Source: Lepraria neglecta (lineage: Eukaryota > Ascomycota > Lecanoromycetes > Lecanorales > Stereocaulaceae). Taken from it: a stretch of DNA of 64,000 nt. The notes beneath the pieces were generated by a model. It searched no databases, was not told the origin of the DNA, and saw only the letters and a program-made list of their open reading frames with translations. Made by a program: the position numbers and the translations under genes. Of this stretch, positions 35,814 through 45,861 are shown one piece after another (the stretch's first letter is position 1; each line of letters opens with the position of its first letter). The DNA lies in contig CM065649.1 of assembly GCA_033220425.1 (NCBI GenBank), positions 1,116,001 to 1,180,000 of the forward strand, read 5' to 3'.

Positions 35814-36092
35814 TACACGCATCATGAAGAACCGCGAAGAGTACTAAGTACATAAGTACATAACGTCTCTGAGATGAGAGCAATGATAACGAGAATGGGT
35901 TTAGTAATGATAATTTATATACCTTCATGATCTTACATGCAGGGAGCACAATTCAGCTACTCTAATTAGAACGTTTCATACTTAATAGACGATAGAACCA
36001 TGAATGTACATACTATTGATCGAGAGAAATATCAGGCTCAGAGTATTAAGTGCCACTCTCAAAAGGAGACTACTAACCCATCGCCTGGTAGG

Positions 36093-36162
36093 CTGTTAAT
36101 ACTCTAGTTGGCTTAAACACCAAAACGTAAAAAAGCGGTATGATACCATTACACCATAACAG
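36093..36162 (-). tRNA. Degenerate tRNA-like element
   Basis: Ends CTGTTAT and TTAACAG pair over six bases, 70 nt apart, and a D-arm-like GGTG-TAATGGTATCA-TACC follows the 5' end, with TAC in an anticodon-like position. The anticodon and T stems do not fold properly. It is third in a same-strand row with two better tRNA-like structures, which is the main reason to list it. Confidence 0.25.
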
Positions 36163-36178
36163 TGTCAAAAAGTTAAAT

Positions 36179-36249
36179 AGCTTGAGAGTGTATTGATCAC
36201 TCGTCCTTCGGATCATGAGACCGACGCTCCTCCATTGAGCCACCAAGCT
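36179..36249 (-). tRNA. tRNA-Met(CAT)-like gene or pseudogene
   Basis: Folds as a 71-nt cloverleaf: acceptor AGCTTGG/TCAAGCT (one G-T), D arm GCTC-AATGGAG-GAGC, anticodon arm TCGGT-CTCATGA-TCCGA with CAT, variable AGGAC, T arm GAGTG-ATCAATA-CACTC. The 31-39 T-T pair also occurs in eukaryotic elongator tRNA-Met. The T-loop starts with A instead of the invariant T54, and the B box is off consensus, so expression is doubtful. Confidence 0.5.
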
Positions 36250-36256
36250 TGAGAAC

Positions 36257-36327
36257 GATGCCATTGGGAATCGAACCCAAGTTCCCACGCAGACAACGCA
36301 GGATGGTTACCACTACACTATGGTAGC
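36257..36327 (-). tRNA. tRNA-Asp(GTC)-like gene or pseudogene
   Basis: 71 nt with T arm TTGGG-TTCGATT-CCCAA and a canonical B box GGTTCGATTCC, a D arm TAGTGTAGTGGTAACCAT typical of fungal nuclear tRNAs, and anticodon arm CTGCG-TTGTCTG-CGTGG giving GTC. The acceptor stem GCTACCA/TGGCATC has two mismatches, so it may be a pseudogene. It ends 7 nt before the Met-like element on the same strand. Confidence 0.45.
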
Positions 36328-37431
36328 TATTGTTAAATGTGACTCGTTATTGTGGTATATATGGCGTAAAATGAGTCATTTGTTGGTTTAGGGGGAGGAT
36401 GTGGTGAGTCACAGCGGAAGTCAATACTCGGCCATTTTATCCTGCAATCAGCACCACCACAGTTGGGGAATGATTGCTGAATCTGTTGAGCTCTGAACCA
36501 CTGAGAAGGGGCTGTGATCCATATGGGTGCCAGCAATGCAAGCAACACAGCCTTGGGCTCAATTACCTGCTGCAATCCGCCTTGCCAAATCTGAGGCCGA
36601 AAAACTGAGACCGGAGCGTCCTTTGGTTCCTTCGCTACCAATAACTTTTGAAACATAGCACGACATCGATTTCCTTGTTCTCATTCTTATTATGCTGGCC
36701 ATCAGTAGGCTCGGCTCCTGGAGGATAAAACATTGATGCCAAGGCTGTGGCGTTTTTTTGAGCGTAAAACTTCCGGTGAAGAAACTATTCAACCTGACTA
36801 GGGGAGTAGCTCTGCAGCCAAAAGCTTGAGCTCAGCTTGAATCGTTGTCGAGTTACCCATTTTCGAAGTTCGCCTTCATTGCATTTTATTTTGATGATGG
36901 CGAGCCTATGACATCAGTCTGTCAGCATGGATGCCAGGGATGCGCACCAAGAGCGTTGCATCGGACCTCGCGTTTTATCCAAGCCACCGGTATCAGATGA
37001 TCAGCATGTCGAAAGATCCGATTGAACCGTTTCCCTGTGGTGCGGAGGCATTACGAATGCTAGGCTTTCGAGAAGGGTCGAAGAGGGTTGGGATCGACGT
37101 CAGATAACTCGGTTTACCTTGCCGCGCCCCCGCAAGGTCAGAGAGCAACAAGCAACCGCCCAATCGCGTGACTTCCCACTAATATAAAGGCGGGACAGGA
37201 TGGCAGAATTTCAAAGCCTATTGGTAGTTGACATCGTGATCTTGCTCCAGCTAGGAATCGCATCCCAGTGCCCTTCGCTTGCAACACAACGATCATGTGC
37301 AAGGCTGTGGCACGATTGGTGGGTGGGGGACTTTTAAAAATCGCAGGTTACACCCTCTCCCCTTATCACAGTCATCCACTACATGTTGATTAACTATCAA
37401 GAAACATTCCGTTGACTCACTCATCGACAGC
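36328..37431. other. Intergenic with transporter promoter
   Basis: No gene recognised in about 1.1 kb. A clear TATA box (TATAAAG) at 37193-37199 lies about 235 bp before the transporter ATG and is the best core promoter visible in the window. Confidence 0.5.
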
Positions 37432-39393
37432 ATGGCGGAGAAGAAGGACTCTCTAAGCTCTTCTACCCTGAATGGGACTGAGCAGGTCGAGAAGAAGACC
37501 GCACCCGGCTATGCTGCTGACACTCAGGATGTCTCCCGTAACAAGCTCAATGCTATGTTCGAGAACCCGCTTGGTGGCATCCCAAGAGATCAGTTGATGG
37601 CCGATGTCGATGAATTTTGTGCCAAATACGATCTGATGCATTACAACGAGACCTTCCGGAAGGGTGCCCTTGTGGCCCAAAACCCTCACTCCATCCAGAA
37701 CATGACCGAGCTAAGCGACGATGATAAGTACCACTTAGAGAGAGAACATACGCACAAGTGGTCACAGCCCAAGACCTTGTACTATTTGGTACGATCATCG
37801 CACAAATATACCCGTGTCAAATGCTGACAGCACACAGGTCATTATGTGTTCGCTATGCGCGGCCGTCCAAGGCATGGACGAGACCGCGAACAATGGGGCT
37901 CAGAACTTCTTCCTCAAGCGATTCAACGTTGTTGCCACATCTGACGGCGGACGCTTCTCCCAACAGATGGTCGATAACCTCACCGGCCTCGTCGTGGGAG
38001 CTCCATACTTGGCCTGTGCCATCTTAGGCTGCTGGCTAACAGCCCCATTGAACAGCCTCGTTGGACGTCGAGGAACAATATTCATCTCCTGTGCAATCGC
38101 AGCTATTGCCTCCATATGGGAAGGCGTAGCAAACTCCTGGGTTAACCTGTTCATCGCCCGGTTTGTCCTCGGTCTGGGTATTGGTTCGAAGTCAACCACC
38201 GTTCCGGTATACGCTGCTGAATGCGCTCCGGCTCCTATTCGCGGCGCTCTAGTCATGATGTGGCAGATGTGGACAGCCTTTGGCATTATGCTTGGGAACA
38301 TCATGGGAGTAGCTTTCCTGAATCTCGGCCACGATCTCAATTGGCGCTTCATGCTCGGATCCACGGTCGTGCTTCCGCTCATCGTCTGCTGCCAGGTCTA
38401 TCTCTGCCCTGAGAGTCCACGTTGGCTAATCAAGAAGAATCGAATTCCAAAAGCATTCGAAGCCTTCCGCAGAATCCGTCCTTCTGAGATTCAAGCCGCT
38501 CGTGATCTGTACTATTGCTATGTCAATGTCGAGATTGAGCGAAAGGTGTCTCACGGGAGAAATATGGTCTGGGAGCTGGTCACTGTGAATCGCAATCGTC
38601 GGGCAGCCTGGGCTTCATGGATCGTCATGTTTGGCCAGCAGGTAAGTCCCCAAGAGTTCTTTCCTCTTTCTTTGATGCCTTGTTGACTATGATGTAGTTC
38701 TGCGGTGTCAACGTGATAGCCTACTACAGCACCACCATCTTCACACAATCCGGCTACAGCGAGTCCTCTGCTCTGCTTGCATCCATGGGTACTGGCATCT
38801 TGAATTGGGTCTTCGCCCTTCCTGCCTTCCTCACGATCGACACCTTCGGCCGGCGCAACCTTCTACTCTTCACCTTCCCTTTCCTAGCGATCTTCCTCTT
38901 CTGGACCGGCTTCTCCTTCTGGATCTCGGACGTGAAACCCAAGAGAGTTGGAATGGTCACAACGGGCATGTACCTGTACGAGGTCTTCTATTCTCCAGGC
39001 ATGGGTCCCGTTCCCTTCACCTACAGCGCCGAGGCCTTCCCGTTGCATATCCGTGAAATTGGAATGTCATTTGCGACGGCGACTACCTGGTGCTTCAATT
39101 TCATTCTCAGCTTCACATGGCCCTCGCTCCTGACGGCATTCAAGCCCCAGGGCGCGTTCGCGTGGTACGCAACTTGGTGCTTGATCCTGTGGTTCCTTGT
39201 ATTGCTGTTCTTGCCGGAGACGAAAGCGTTGACTCTTGAGGAATTGGACCAAGTGTTTTCGGTTCCTACATGGAAGCATTCTTCGTATCAGTTGAAGAAG
39301 GTTGGTTGGGTGTTTAGGCGATATGTCTTGAGGCAGAAGCTAGAGCCTATGACGCCTTTCTGGCAGGGCTATGAGAATCTGGAGGAATCCTAA
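37432..39393 (+). CDS. MFS sugar/polyol transporter, myo-inositol transporter type
   Basis: Plasma-membrane proton-coupled porter of the sugar porter family. Exons 37432-37788, 37838-38641 and 38698-39393 (introns 49 and 56 bp) give 618 residues. A long cytosolic N-terminus of about 110 residues (NPLGGIPRDQLMADVDEFCA, KGALVAQNPHS) precedes helix 1 and is typical of the fungal myo-inositol group. Signatures: QGMDETANNGAQNFF in helix 1 region, GRRGTIFISC, RFVLGLGIGSKSTTVPVYAA (PESPRWL follows), QFCGVNVIAYYS split by the second intron, DTFGRRNLLL, and PETKALTLEELDQVF near the end. All twelve helices appear present. Substrate is inferred from the N-terminal pattern; other polyols or hexoses are possible. 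Confidence 0.88.
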
Positions 39394-40208
39394 GCGGTAG
39401 TGGTTCTTTTTCCAAGAAGATTGTCGATTTAGCTGCTCCTCATGGTGTTGCGAATTGCATGTTGTCACCCTTTAGCTAATGAAATGATCACATTGACTCG
39501 GGGCAATCCCCGTTATGTGGCATATTTTGAACTCATAGACCAATTTCTCGGACCGCTCTCAACATCGTTTCCAATTATCTTCTAGTTTCTATGGAGCCAA
39601 GACATTTCAGTTTTCACGCTCTTGCAACGCAAGCTTGACACCATTCCGGGTTCAATGTCCACCAAAATGCGCAATATCGAATCCCCAAATCTCTCATAAC
39701 TGACACACGAGTCAGCTCCATAGACCGAACATCTTTGGCTTGACTCGAGGTCAAGGCGGTATTTTATGCATATTTGTCACTCTGTTGCCAATAAACAGCC
39801 TCATTAAGCTAGCATATTGCCTTAGGTATCCATGAGGACTGAAACCCTCCTTGTGATCAAACTTCCGGGAGCATGCAATGCAGGCCCGGCTTTAGGGCCG
39901 CGCGGAAGAAAAGAGGCTTGGCATCTTCTGGGTTTGGACGGAGATAAGAGATCGTAAAGCATCTTGCCGAAACTTGACTTACTCTACTTCCCAGGGTGAA
40001 ACGCCATTGCTCGCGATATGCTATAACCGCCTTGGGAAGAATTGGCGACTGTCACATGCGCGGAGCCCCAAAAAGTTCCTGTCATGACAACGTTGAAGAC
40101 TCTCGAGAGCAAAAGACGGTCGACTTTCTTGTGTGCACTGATTCTACGTATAAACGGTCTCAGACTGCTCCCAACCTACTTAAAAACAGGGTATTGAGTG
40201 GCTTTGCT
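39394..40208. other. Intergenic with promoter of the small secreted protein
   Basis: Nothing coding recognised. TATAAAC at 40149-40155 lies 54 bp before the ATG at 40209 and probably acts as its TATA box. An open frame extends upstream of that ATG to 39996 but lacks coding character. Confidence 0.45.
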
Positions 40209-40883
40209 ATGCTCTTCGTACTCGTTTTCCTCCACCTCAACTTGATTAATATTGCCTCAATAGCTTTTGCATTCCCCTCGGACTCCAGAGCTCGAAGCCT
40301 GGCAGTGTCAGACACTATATCCACAGGAGCGATCCTGTCCCAGTTCAACACCACAAGTTCATACTCTACAGCCACGACGGACACAACCCAAATATTTCCG
40401 ATCCATTGCCTCGATCCGGAGCACATTATCTTGAACCCCGCCGTTCCAGAAGACTGCGATGTCATCATCGACAATATCGTTCTCAGATTAGTTCCCGATC
40501 CTATGGCTATACAGACTTGGGGCTATACAGATGATCAAGACATCAATCTCTCTCTGGACGAGAACCAGAAATGGTTTTATCGCGAATGTGTGATTTTCGT
40601 CAGAGCTGTTGAAAGAACACAGGTTGATAGGTTCCGCGTGGTCGACGTCGCATTAGCTGCACAGCAAATCTTGCATAAATGTATCGTGGGGTCCAAGTTT
40701 GCAAAAGGAGGGACGGCTGATATCGGCACGTTTGTTGATGGTTTCTATATCGTCCTTGGGGGCCTTACTTTCGTAAACGACACGGTGCCTTCTCCCGCAT
40801 CAAACAAAACGGTCTTGTCTCTTTCGCGAAACACAGAGAGGTCTATAACGCTAGGGGGTAATACCAGTGGCGCCAGCGACTAA
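40209..40883 (+). CDS. Small secreted cysteine-containing protein, unknown function
   Basis: Intronless, 224 residues from the ATG at 40209, chosen because it gives a clean signal peptide (MLFVLVFLHLNLINIASIAF, cut after AFA). The mature protein has a Ser/Thr-rich start, then four cysteines in an ordered core: HCLDPEHIILNPAVPEDCDV, FYRECVIFVRAV, and QQILHKCIVGSKFAKGG, followed by IGTFVDGFYIVLGGL. This spacing (C..C..C..C, GG.a.iG...GFyi.l.G) matches a broad group of fungal secreted proteins I recall without an assigned function. The C-terminal 40 residues are Ser/Asn-rich. Could be an effector-like or surface protein; not determinable here. Confidence 0.65.
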   Translation: MLFVLVFLHLNLINIASIAFAFPSDSRARSLAVSDTISTGAILSQFNTTSSYSTATTDTTQIFPIHCLDPEHIILNPAVPEDCDVIIDNIVLRLVPDPMAIQTWGYTDDQDINLSLDENQKWFYRECVIFVRAVERTQVDRFRVVDVALAAQQILHKCIVGSKFAKGGTADIGTFVDGFYIVLGGLTFVNDTVPSPASNKTVLSLSRNTERSITLGGNTSGASD

Positions 40884-41589
40884 TGTTATCAACATCCGTG
40901 GCCATCAACCCGCCACAACTCCTACAGCAATATATTCGACACCAAAGTCTTTCAGCCCTCGCTTCTCCCATTTCATGCGCGATTCCCAGCACGCCGACCT
41001 CTGAATGAAAGATAGGCGTGAAAGAATACTTGAAAGGTCATGGTCCAGTTGTTTTACAGCGGAACCCATGGCGGCATACACTTATCATGCGTGATTAATT
41101 TGCAGACATTATCAGTAAAAGCGGTTTTTTCGTCGTTCGGGGAGCTCGGAAGCCTAGGCCGTTAGAGACTGGATGGGAAGCTTATCGAATGGGATGAGCC
41201 TACCTTTGAACCGCCTACCTGTCGGTTTGAGGACTGAATCCCCGTGGCTGAAAGAGTCTTGTCTCAAGCTGACATGAGAAATGAGCCGTAGAATTTCGCA
41301 AACAAAGTGCGTTGAAGTGTATGCTTGGAACAACAAGTATAGCATAACTTTTTAGAAAATTAAAAGCCCAAACGTCAGTCTTTCTCCATGCTCGTAGCAT
41401 AAACAGATATACCCGGCTAAATATCGGAGATACAGCTCGACGCTAGTGAACGTATCTCGATCCCAGCATTTGACTTGTAGACAACCAAACGTCCTGATTT
41501 CCATATTGAAGCCTCCCCGCAACCCTACTCTCACTAATCTAAAACCTAAACACTTCAGCTGAAGCTCACATCCCAGCTTAAACGCCATC
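40884..41589. other. Intergenic, nothing recognised
   Basis: About 700 bp. Minus-strand frames at 41154-41400 and 41352-41809 overlap the next gene's start or lack domains. Carries the SGT2 promoter. Confidence 0.45.
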
Positions 41590-42875
41590 ATGGTAACCGC
41601 TCCACTTCCCACACCCTATATCCCACCACTGACCTTCCCCAGGCGTCCACCCTCGACTCCAAAAAGCGCCTCGCCCTCGCCATAATCGACTTCCTCTCTA
41701 CCTCCCTCAAAGACGGTACCCTAACCTCCGAAGACACCGAATCCATCGAAGTAGCCACCTCCTGCATAGCCGACACATTCCACGTCGACCCCACCAATAA
41801 AGCCCACATGAAAGACGCTGTCGGCGGACAATCCCTCCTTTCTATCTACGGAGTTTACGAAAAGCTGAAGGGAAAGTCTACGGCAAGCACATCAGGAGCA
41901 AGCAGTGCGGCTGAAGGACGACCAGCAACGCCGACTGCGAAAGATGCTACAGGCGCGGGGGCCAGTACCAGCACGCCAGAGAGCGAGCTATTCAAGAGTC
42001 AGGGAAATGCGGCCATGGCAAGGAAAGACCATAAAACGGCTATCGATCTGTACTCCAAAGCCATAGCCATCTCGCCCACAAACCCTATCTACCTCTCCAA
42101 CCGCGCTGCTGCATACAGCGCCAGCCACAAACATGCAGAGGCTTGCACAGATGCCGAGATGGCAGTGGCTGCGGATCCGAAATACACGAAGGCGTGGTCG
42201 AGACTGGGTTTAGCGAGATTTGTGCTGGGTGATGCGAAAGGCAGTATGGAGGCTTATGGGAAGGGGATCGAGTATGAGGGAAATGGAGGGAGCGAGGCGA
42301 TGAAGAAGGGGTTCAAGACTGCGAAGGAGAAGGTGGAGGAAATGGAAAGGGAGAAAGAGGCTAGTGGGATGGATGAGGATGTTGATGACGCGCCCAGGGG
42401 TGCTGGTGGGGCGGGTGGCATGCCGGATTTGTCTGCGCTGGCGGGCATGATGGGTGGTGGAGGAGGAGGGGGAGGGAGTATGCCAGATATGGCTTCAATT
42501 ATGAACAATCCGATGTTTGCGAGTATGGCGCAGAACTTGATGAGTAATCCGAACGCGTTGCAGGGGTTGATGAATAATCCGCAATTGAGGGCGATGGCGG
42601 AGAGGTTTGGCGTCGGTGGAGGAGGAGGAGGTAGTCCTGGGGCTGGAGCGGGCGCAGGAGCTGATGCTGGTGCTGATGCTGGAGCCGATGCAGGCGCTGG
42701 GAGGGGCGGAGGTGGAGGAGGTGGCGGCATGCCGGATCTTGCTTCGTTGATGCAGGATCCAGCTATTGCGGAGATGTGAGTTCGATGCTGTTGAGCGACT
42801 ATATGAAAATACTAACGAATGAACAGGGCACGGAATATGATGGGAGGTGGCAGAGGTGCAGGTAGAGGGTCATGA
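41590..42875 (+). CDS. SGT2: SGT2/SGTA-type TPR co-chaperone
   Basis: Cytosolic co-chaperone that receives tail-anchored membrane proteins and hands them to the Get4-Get5/Get3 pathway. Exons 41590-41592 (only the ATG), 41643-42775 and 42827-42875 give 394 residues. N-terminal SGTA dimerisation domain (KKRLALAIIDFLSTSLKDGT), then three TPR motifs (ELFKSQGNAAMARKDHKTAI, NPIYLSNRAAAYSASHKHAE, KAWSRLGLARFVLGDAKGSM), then Gly/Met/Asn-rich client-binding region with MNNPMFASMAQNLMSNPNAL and MNNPQLRAMAERFG. A run of Ala/Asp/Gly repeats (GADAGADAGADAGAG) and poly-Gly lies near the end. The three-base first exon is unusual but its splice sites are good and the domain begins right after it. Confidence 0.9.
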
Positions 42876-43789
42876 TGTATGCATTCGAAAATCTTTCCTT
42901 TTCTGTGTGCTTTGAGTCTTTGAACAGCAGATTCATATCTTGAGCGACATTATGAATTAGAATGCCATGCTATACCAGAGATGATATGACAGGATCCTGT
43001 TATCCAGCTTCCACCCTCGTATATCTTGCCACTGAATGCCTATGCCCGCTAATCTTGCATTCAATTTTCCTCCGGGCCATAAAACGAGCCTCGCGAGTAA
43101 AGTATAGAAGTAGAAGAGCTGTCGGAGAGCGGAGTCTGTGCCAAAGCACAGGTCTCTGGAGCAGAGCATAGATTACAAATGGCAGTCTGAGAGCAGAGTT
43201 CGTGTCAAGGGAATGAACAGATCCGGAGTAAATGGCCCTGAAATGTGCATTAACTTAAAGACACCTGCCTCACCTAAGCACAGGAGTTAGTTTGCGAGGT
43301 GTTGTGAACGAGAAGTTTCGAAGATGCACTCTTTTGTGTTGAATACCATTTAAATCCCATCGTCTAGCTGCAAAGCATTATGAAATCACGATCATGGTAT
43401 AGAAAGAAAATTTGCAGATGTCAGATACGACGACCACGCCTTGGGGAGGCTGCGAGCCTCTCTTCGCTAGGAGGCACGTCAACAATGATGGCAGCTGCAG
43501 AGAAGCTCCAGGACAATTTTGCTTCGTTACCTTACTGTGTCAAACAAACCATGTCAGCAATCCGTGATGCCATTCATGGGGTTTCGCATTTTACCAGTGT
43601 AGAGTCCGACAAAAGCTGCTTCCTTATGGACTGGCAAGTTCATCCATTGAATGCGTGCTAGCTTCTCGTAAGGCCAGGCACTTTTGTGTAGCTAGGATTT
43701 GGGTCATCGGTAGGGTGAATGTACGCCAACGGGGGAGAAGATTAGACGGCATACCATATGAGAGTCTGAGCCTTCAGTATCTCCTATCT
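42876..43789. other. Convergent intergenic region, nothing recognised
   Basis: About 900 bp between SGT2 and the oxygenase relic. A plus-strand frame at 43380-43661 has no domain. Confidence 0.45.
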
Positions 43790-45268
43790 TTAATCCCTGG
43801 AGCTCTGTTCCGACAATAGACATATGTTCAGGTCTCTCGTATCCATGCTCTTCACGAAAATACATCTTGTCCTAAGCGTCATCCTCCTTGCTTGCTTCCT
43901 GTCTAGGGTGTCGATTTTCTCTAGGTATTTCTCCACGTGGTCTAAGGTGTATCCTGAACGAGGGCACCGCATCAGCTGCTCTAGAGACATGGCCCCCATG
44001 ATGTCGGTCCTTGGGTGTCTGAGAATAGGATGAATGTCGACGTTCAGGCCGAGATTGCGGAAGACTGAGTAGACTGCGAGATCGACTCCCTTGAGGGCTC
44101 CGGAAAGGATCTGCGACCGGTCTTGTGGGCATACGCATATTCGTGGTTGCAGAAGAAACCAAGGCATCCTCCTGTTATCAAGTTAGTGTACAATTTATAG
44201 AGATTGAGATGGTAAATCATGCCTTTCGTCATAAATTGCTGCTCGTTGATCATGTTGCGAACAATATCATACAGCACAAGCTGCTCCGGATCTGTGACGG
44301 GCTGGGCAAGACTGTCGCTTGGGGAGGCGTAGAGATTGTAAGTCAAAGTGATACGATGTCCTTTAGTAACCTTGAGGACTTCATGCTCGCAATCTCCATA
44401 GAAAGCTGCCCATTGCACGGAGTTGGCTCCAATCAACGTCCATCGTTCTGCCACGATGCTTAACGCGTAGTGCACCACTCGCAGGAGCATTGACATCAGC
44501 ATTGGTATTGCAGTCAACGATGGAGTGGAAGTTGGTAAATGCATAAAACTAGTAGCAGACATACCTTCATGCTTGCAAGGTAGGTACAACACCAGCGAGC
44601 CGAATTGGTCGACTCCACGAGGCGTGTCGACATGAGAATGGAAGTTGCCAGACGGGCCAGGGTATACCTGATGATACCTGCGAGCGAGTTTGCAACCGAC
44701 AGATCACACAGACGTACGTTCAATTTATACAGCTCTGCCCGTATGAGTTGAGGTCCAATACCAACACGTTGTCCTCCTTTGACAGTACTCGGGAAGAGGA
44801 CCTGCTGAACAGCGTCGACGATCCCATAGTCGTGAGGGTGGAAGTTGGTGGAGAACGTAGAAATAGCTAACTTGCTAGCCTTGCGATAACTTTCGTTGAG
44901 GATGTCTTGGCCGTCGAAACCAAACGTGGCTGGCTGGCTGTCGCTCAGAAGCGTTTCGAGAGCTACTGGAGACTTTTCGCCGTCTGCCGAGAGGGAGAAA
45001 ATGATCTTCGCAAGCTCCCGCGAGGTCCTCGAGTCCTATGTCAGGGTGACGGGTGGAATTAGTCCATGGGATCTTCGGGGGATAGACCTGCAATTGGGAC
45101 TGATCCACCATATGTAAAGGTGGCAACTGCGGCCTTGCCTTTTACAGCGACAGCCAGCTCCTTGATCAGCGTAGTGTTGACGTACTCCTTCTCCTCTCGA
45201 ATATAGCGCTCCTCTTGAGTATCGTCTTGAGTACCATACTCGTTCTTTCGAGTGCCACAATCTTCCAT
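43790..45268 (-). pseudogene. Fungal 2-oxoglutarate/Fe(II) oxygenase (prolyl-4-hydroxylase-like), broken
   Basis: Family parts are clear: KGKAAVATFTYGGSVPI at the N-terminus, FHPHDYGIVDAVQQVLFPS, the iron motif NFHSHVDTPRGVDQFGSLV (His and Asp), QWAAFYGDCEHEVLKVTKGH with the distal His, and GHRITLTYNLY with the Arg. These pieces sit in different frames. Upstream of the core there is an in-frame TAG (VTLT then stop, about 45030) unless an intron with weak sites removes it; between ALRVKHRGRTMDVDW and NSVQWAAF the frame shifts (about 44430); and HEYAYAHKTGRRS changes frame to LSGALKGVDLAVYSVF near 44100. Three or more lesions argue for a pseudogene, though some may be unrecognised introns. It sits between intact SGT2 and NPR3. 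Confidence 0.65.
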
Positions 45269-45861
45269 TTTGGCGGTCCCTTAGACGGAAGTAGGTCAGG
45301 ATATCTTCAACTTTAGCTGTAGCCTGAGACTATTGAATGAAGTTTTAGCAACCACGAAAGACACGCGAAAGCATGTGTGTTTAACCTGCGAATGTACAAA
45401 ATCTAAGCACCACGCATGACCATTGTTATCAGGCAACTGTGCCGTTCCCTGCATAACAAACTACCACCACTAGCCCTTGCATACTTAGAACTTGACATAT
45501 CAATCAACGAGGCTACAAGTTCTACCCAATGACCGTAAGCTGCTCCGTATATGTCGAGAGTACATCTCCCTGTGCGTTCAGCTCGTGCATGAAGTCTTAC
45601 TCTCAGCCACTCACGAGTACATATCTTGACTGTCTGCCTAGATATTTCTCAGACTCTGCTAAAGAGAGAGTATAACCAATCAGTAGCAAACATAGTGACA
45701 TAAGACAGTTCTAACGAGGAGATGAGTTGTCTGGAGGAAACGGGCATTGACAGCACGTGCATTAATATTCGAAAATTGACTTTAGATGTTATTAGAGGTG
45801 AATCGCCGTCTAAAATTTCGCATGAAAGCTCGACCGCTGGAGGTCTCCTCGCATTCTAAGC

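Noticed and set aside
42254-42730. Minus-strand frame rich in Pro/Ala opposite SGT2
   Set aside because: Antisense of the Gly/Ala-rich client-binding region of SGT2.
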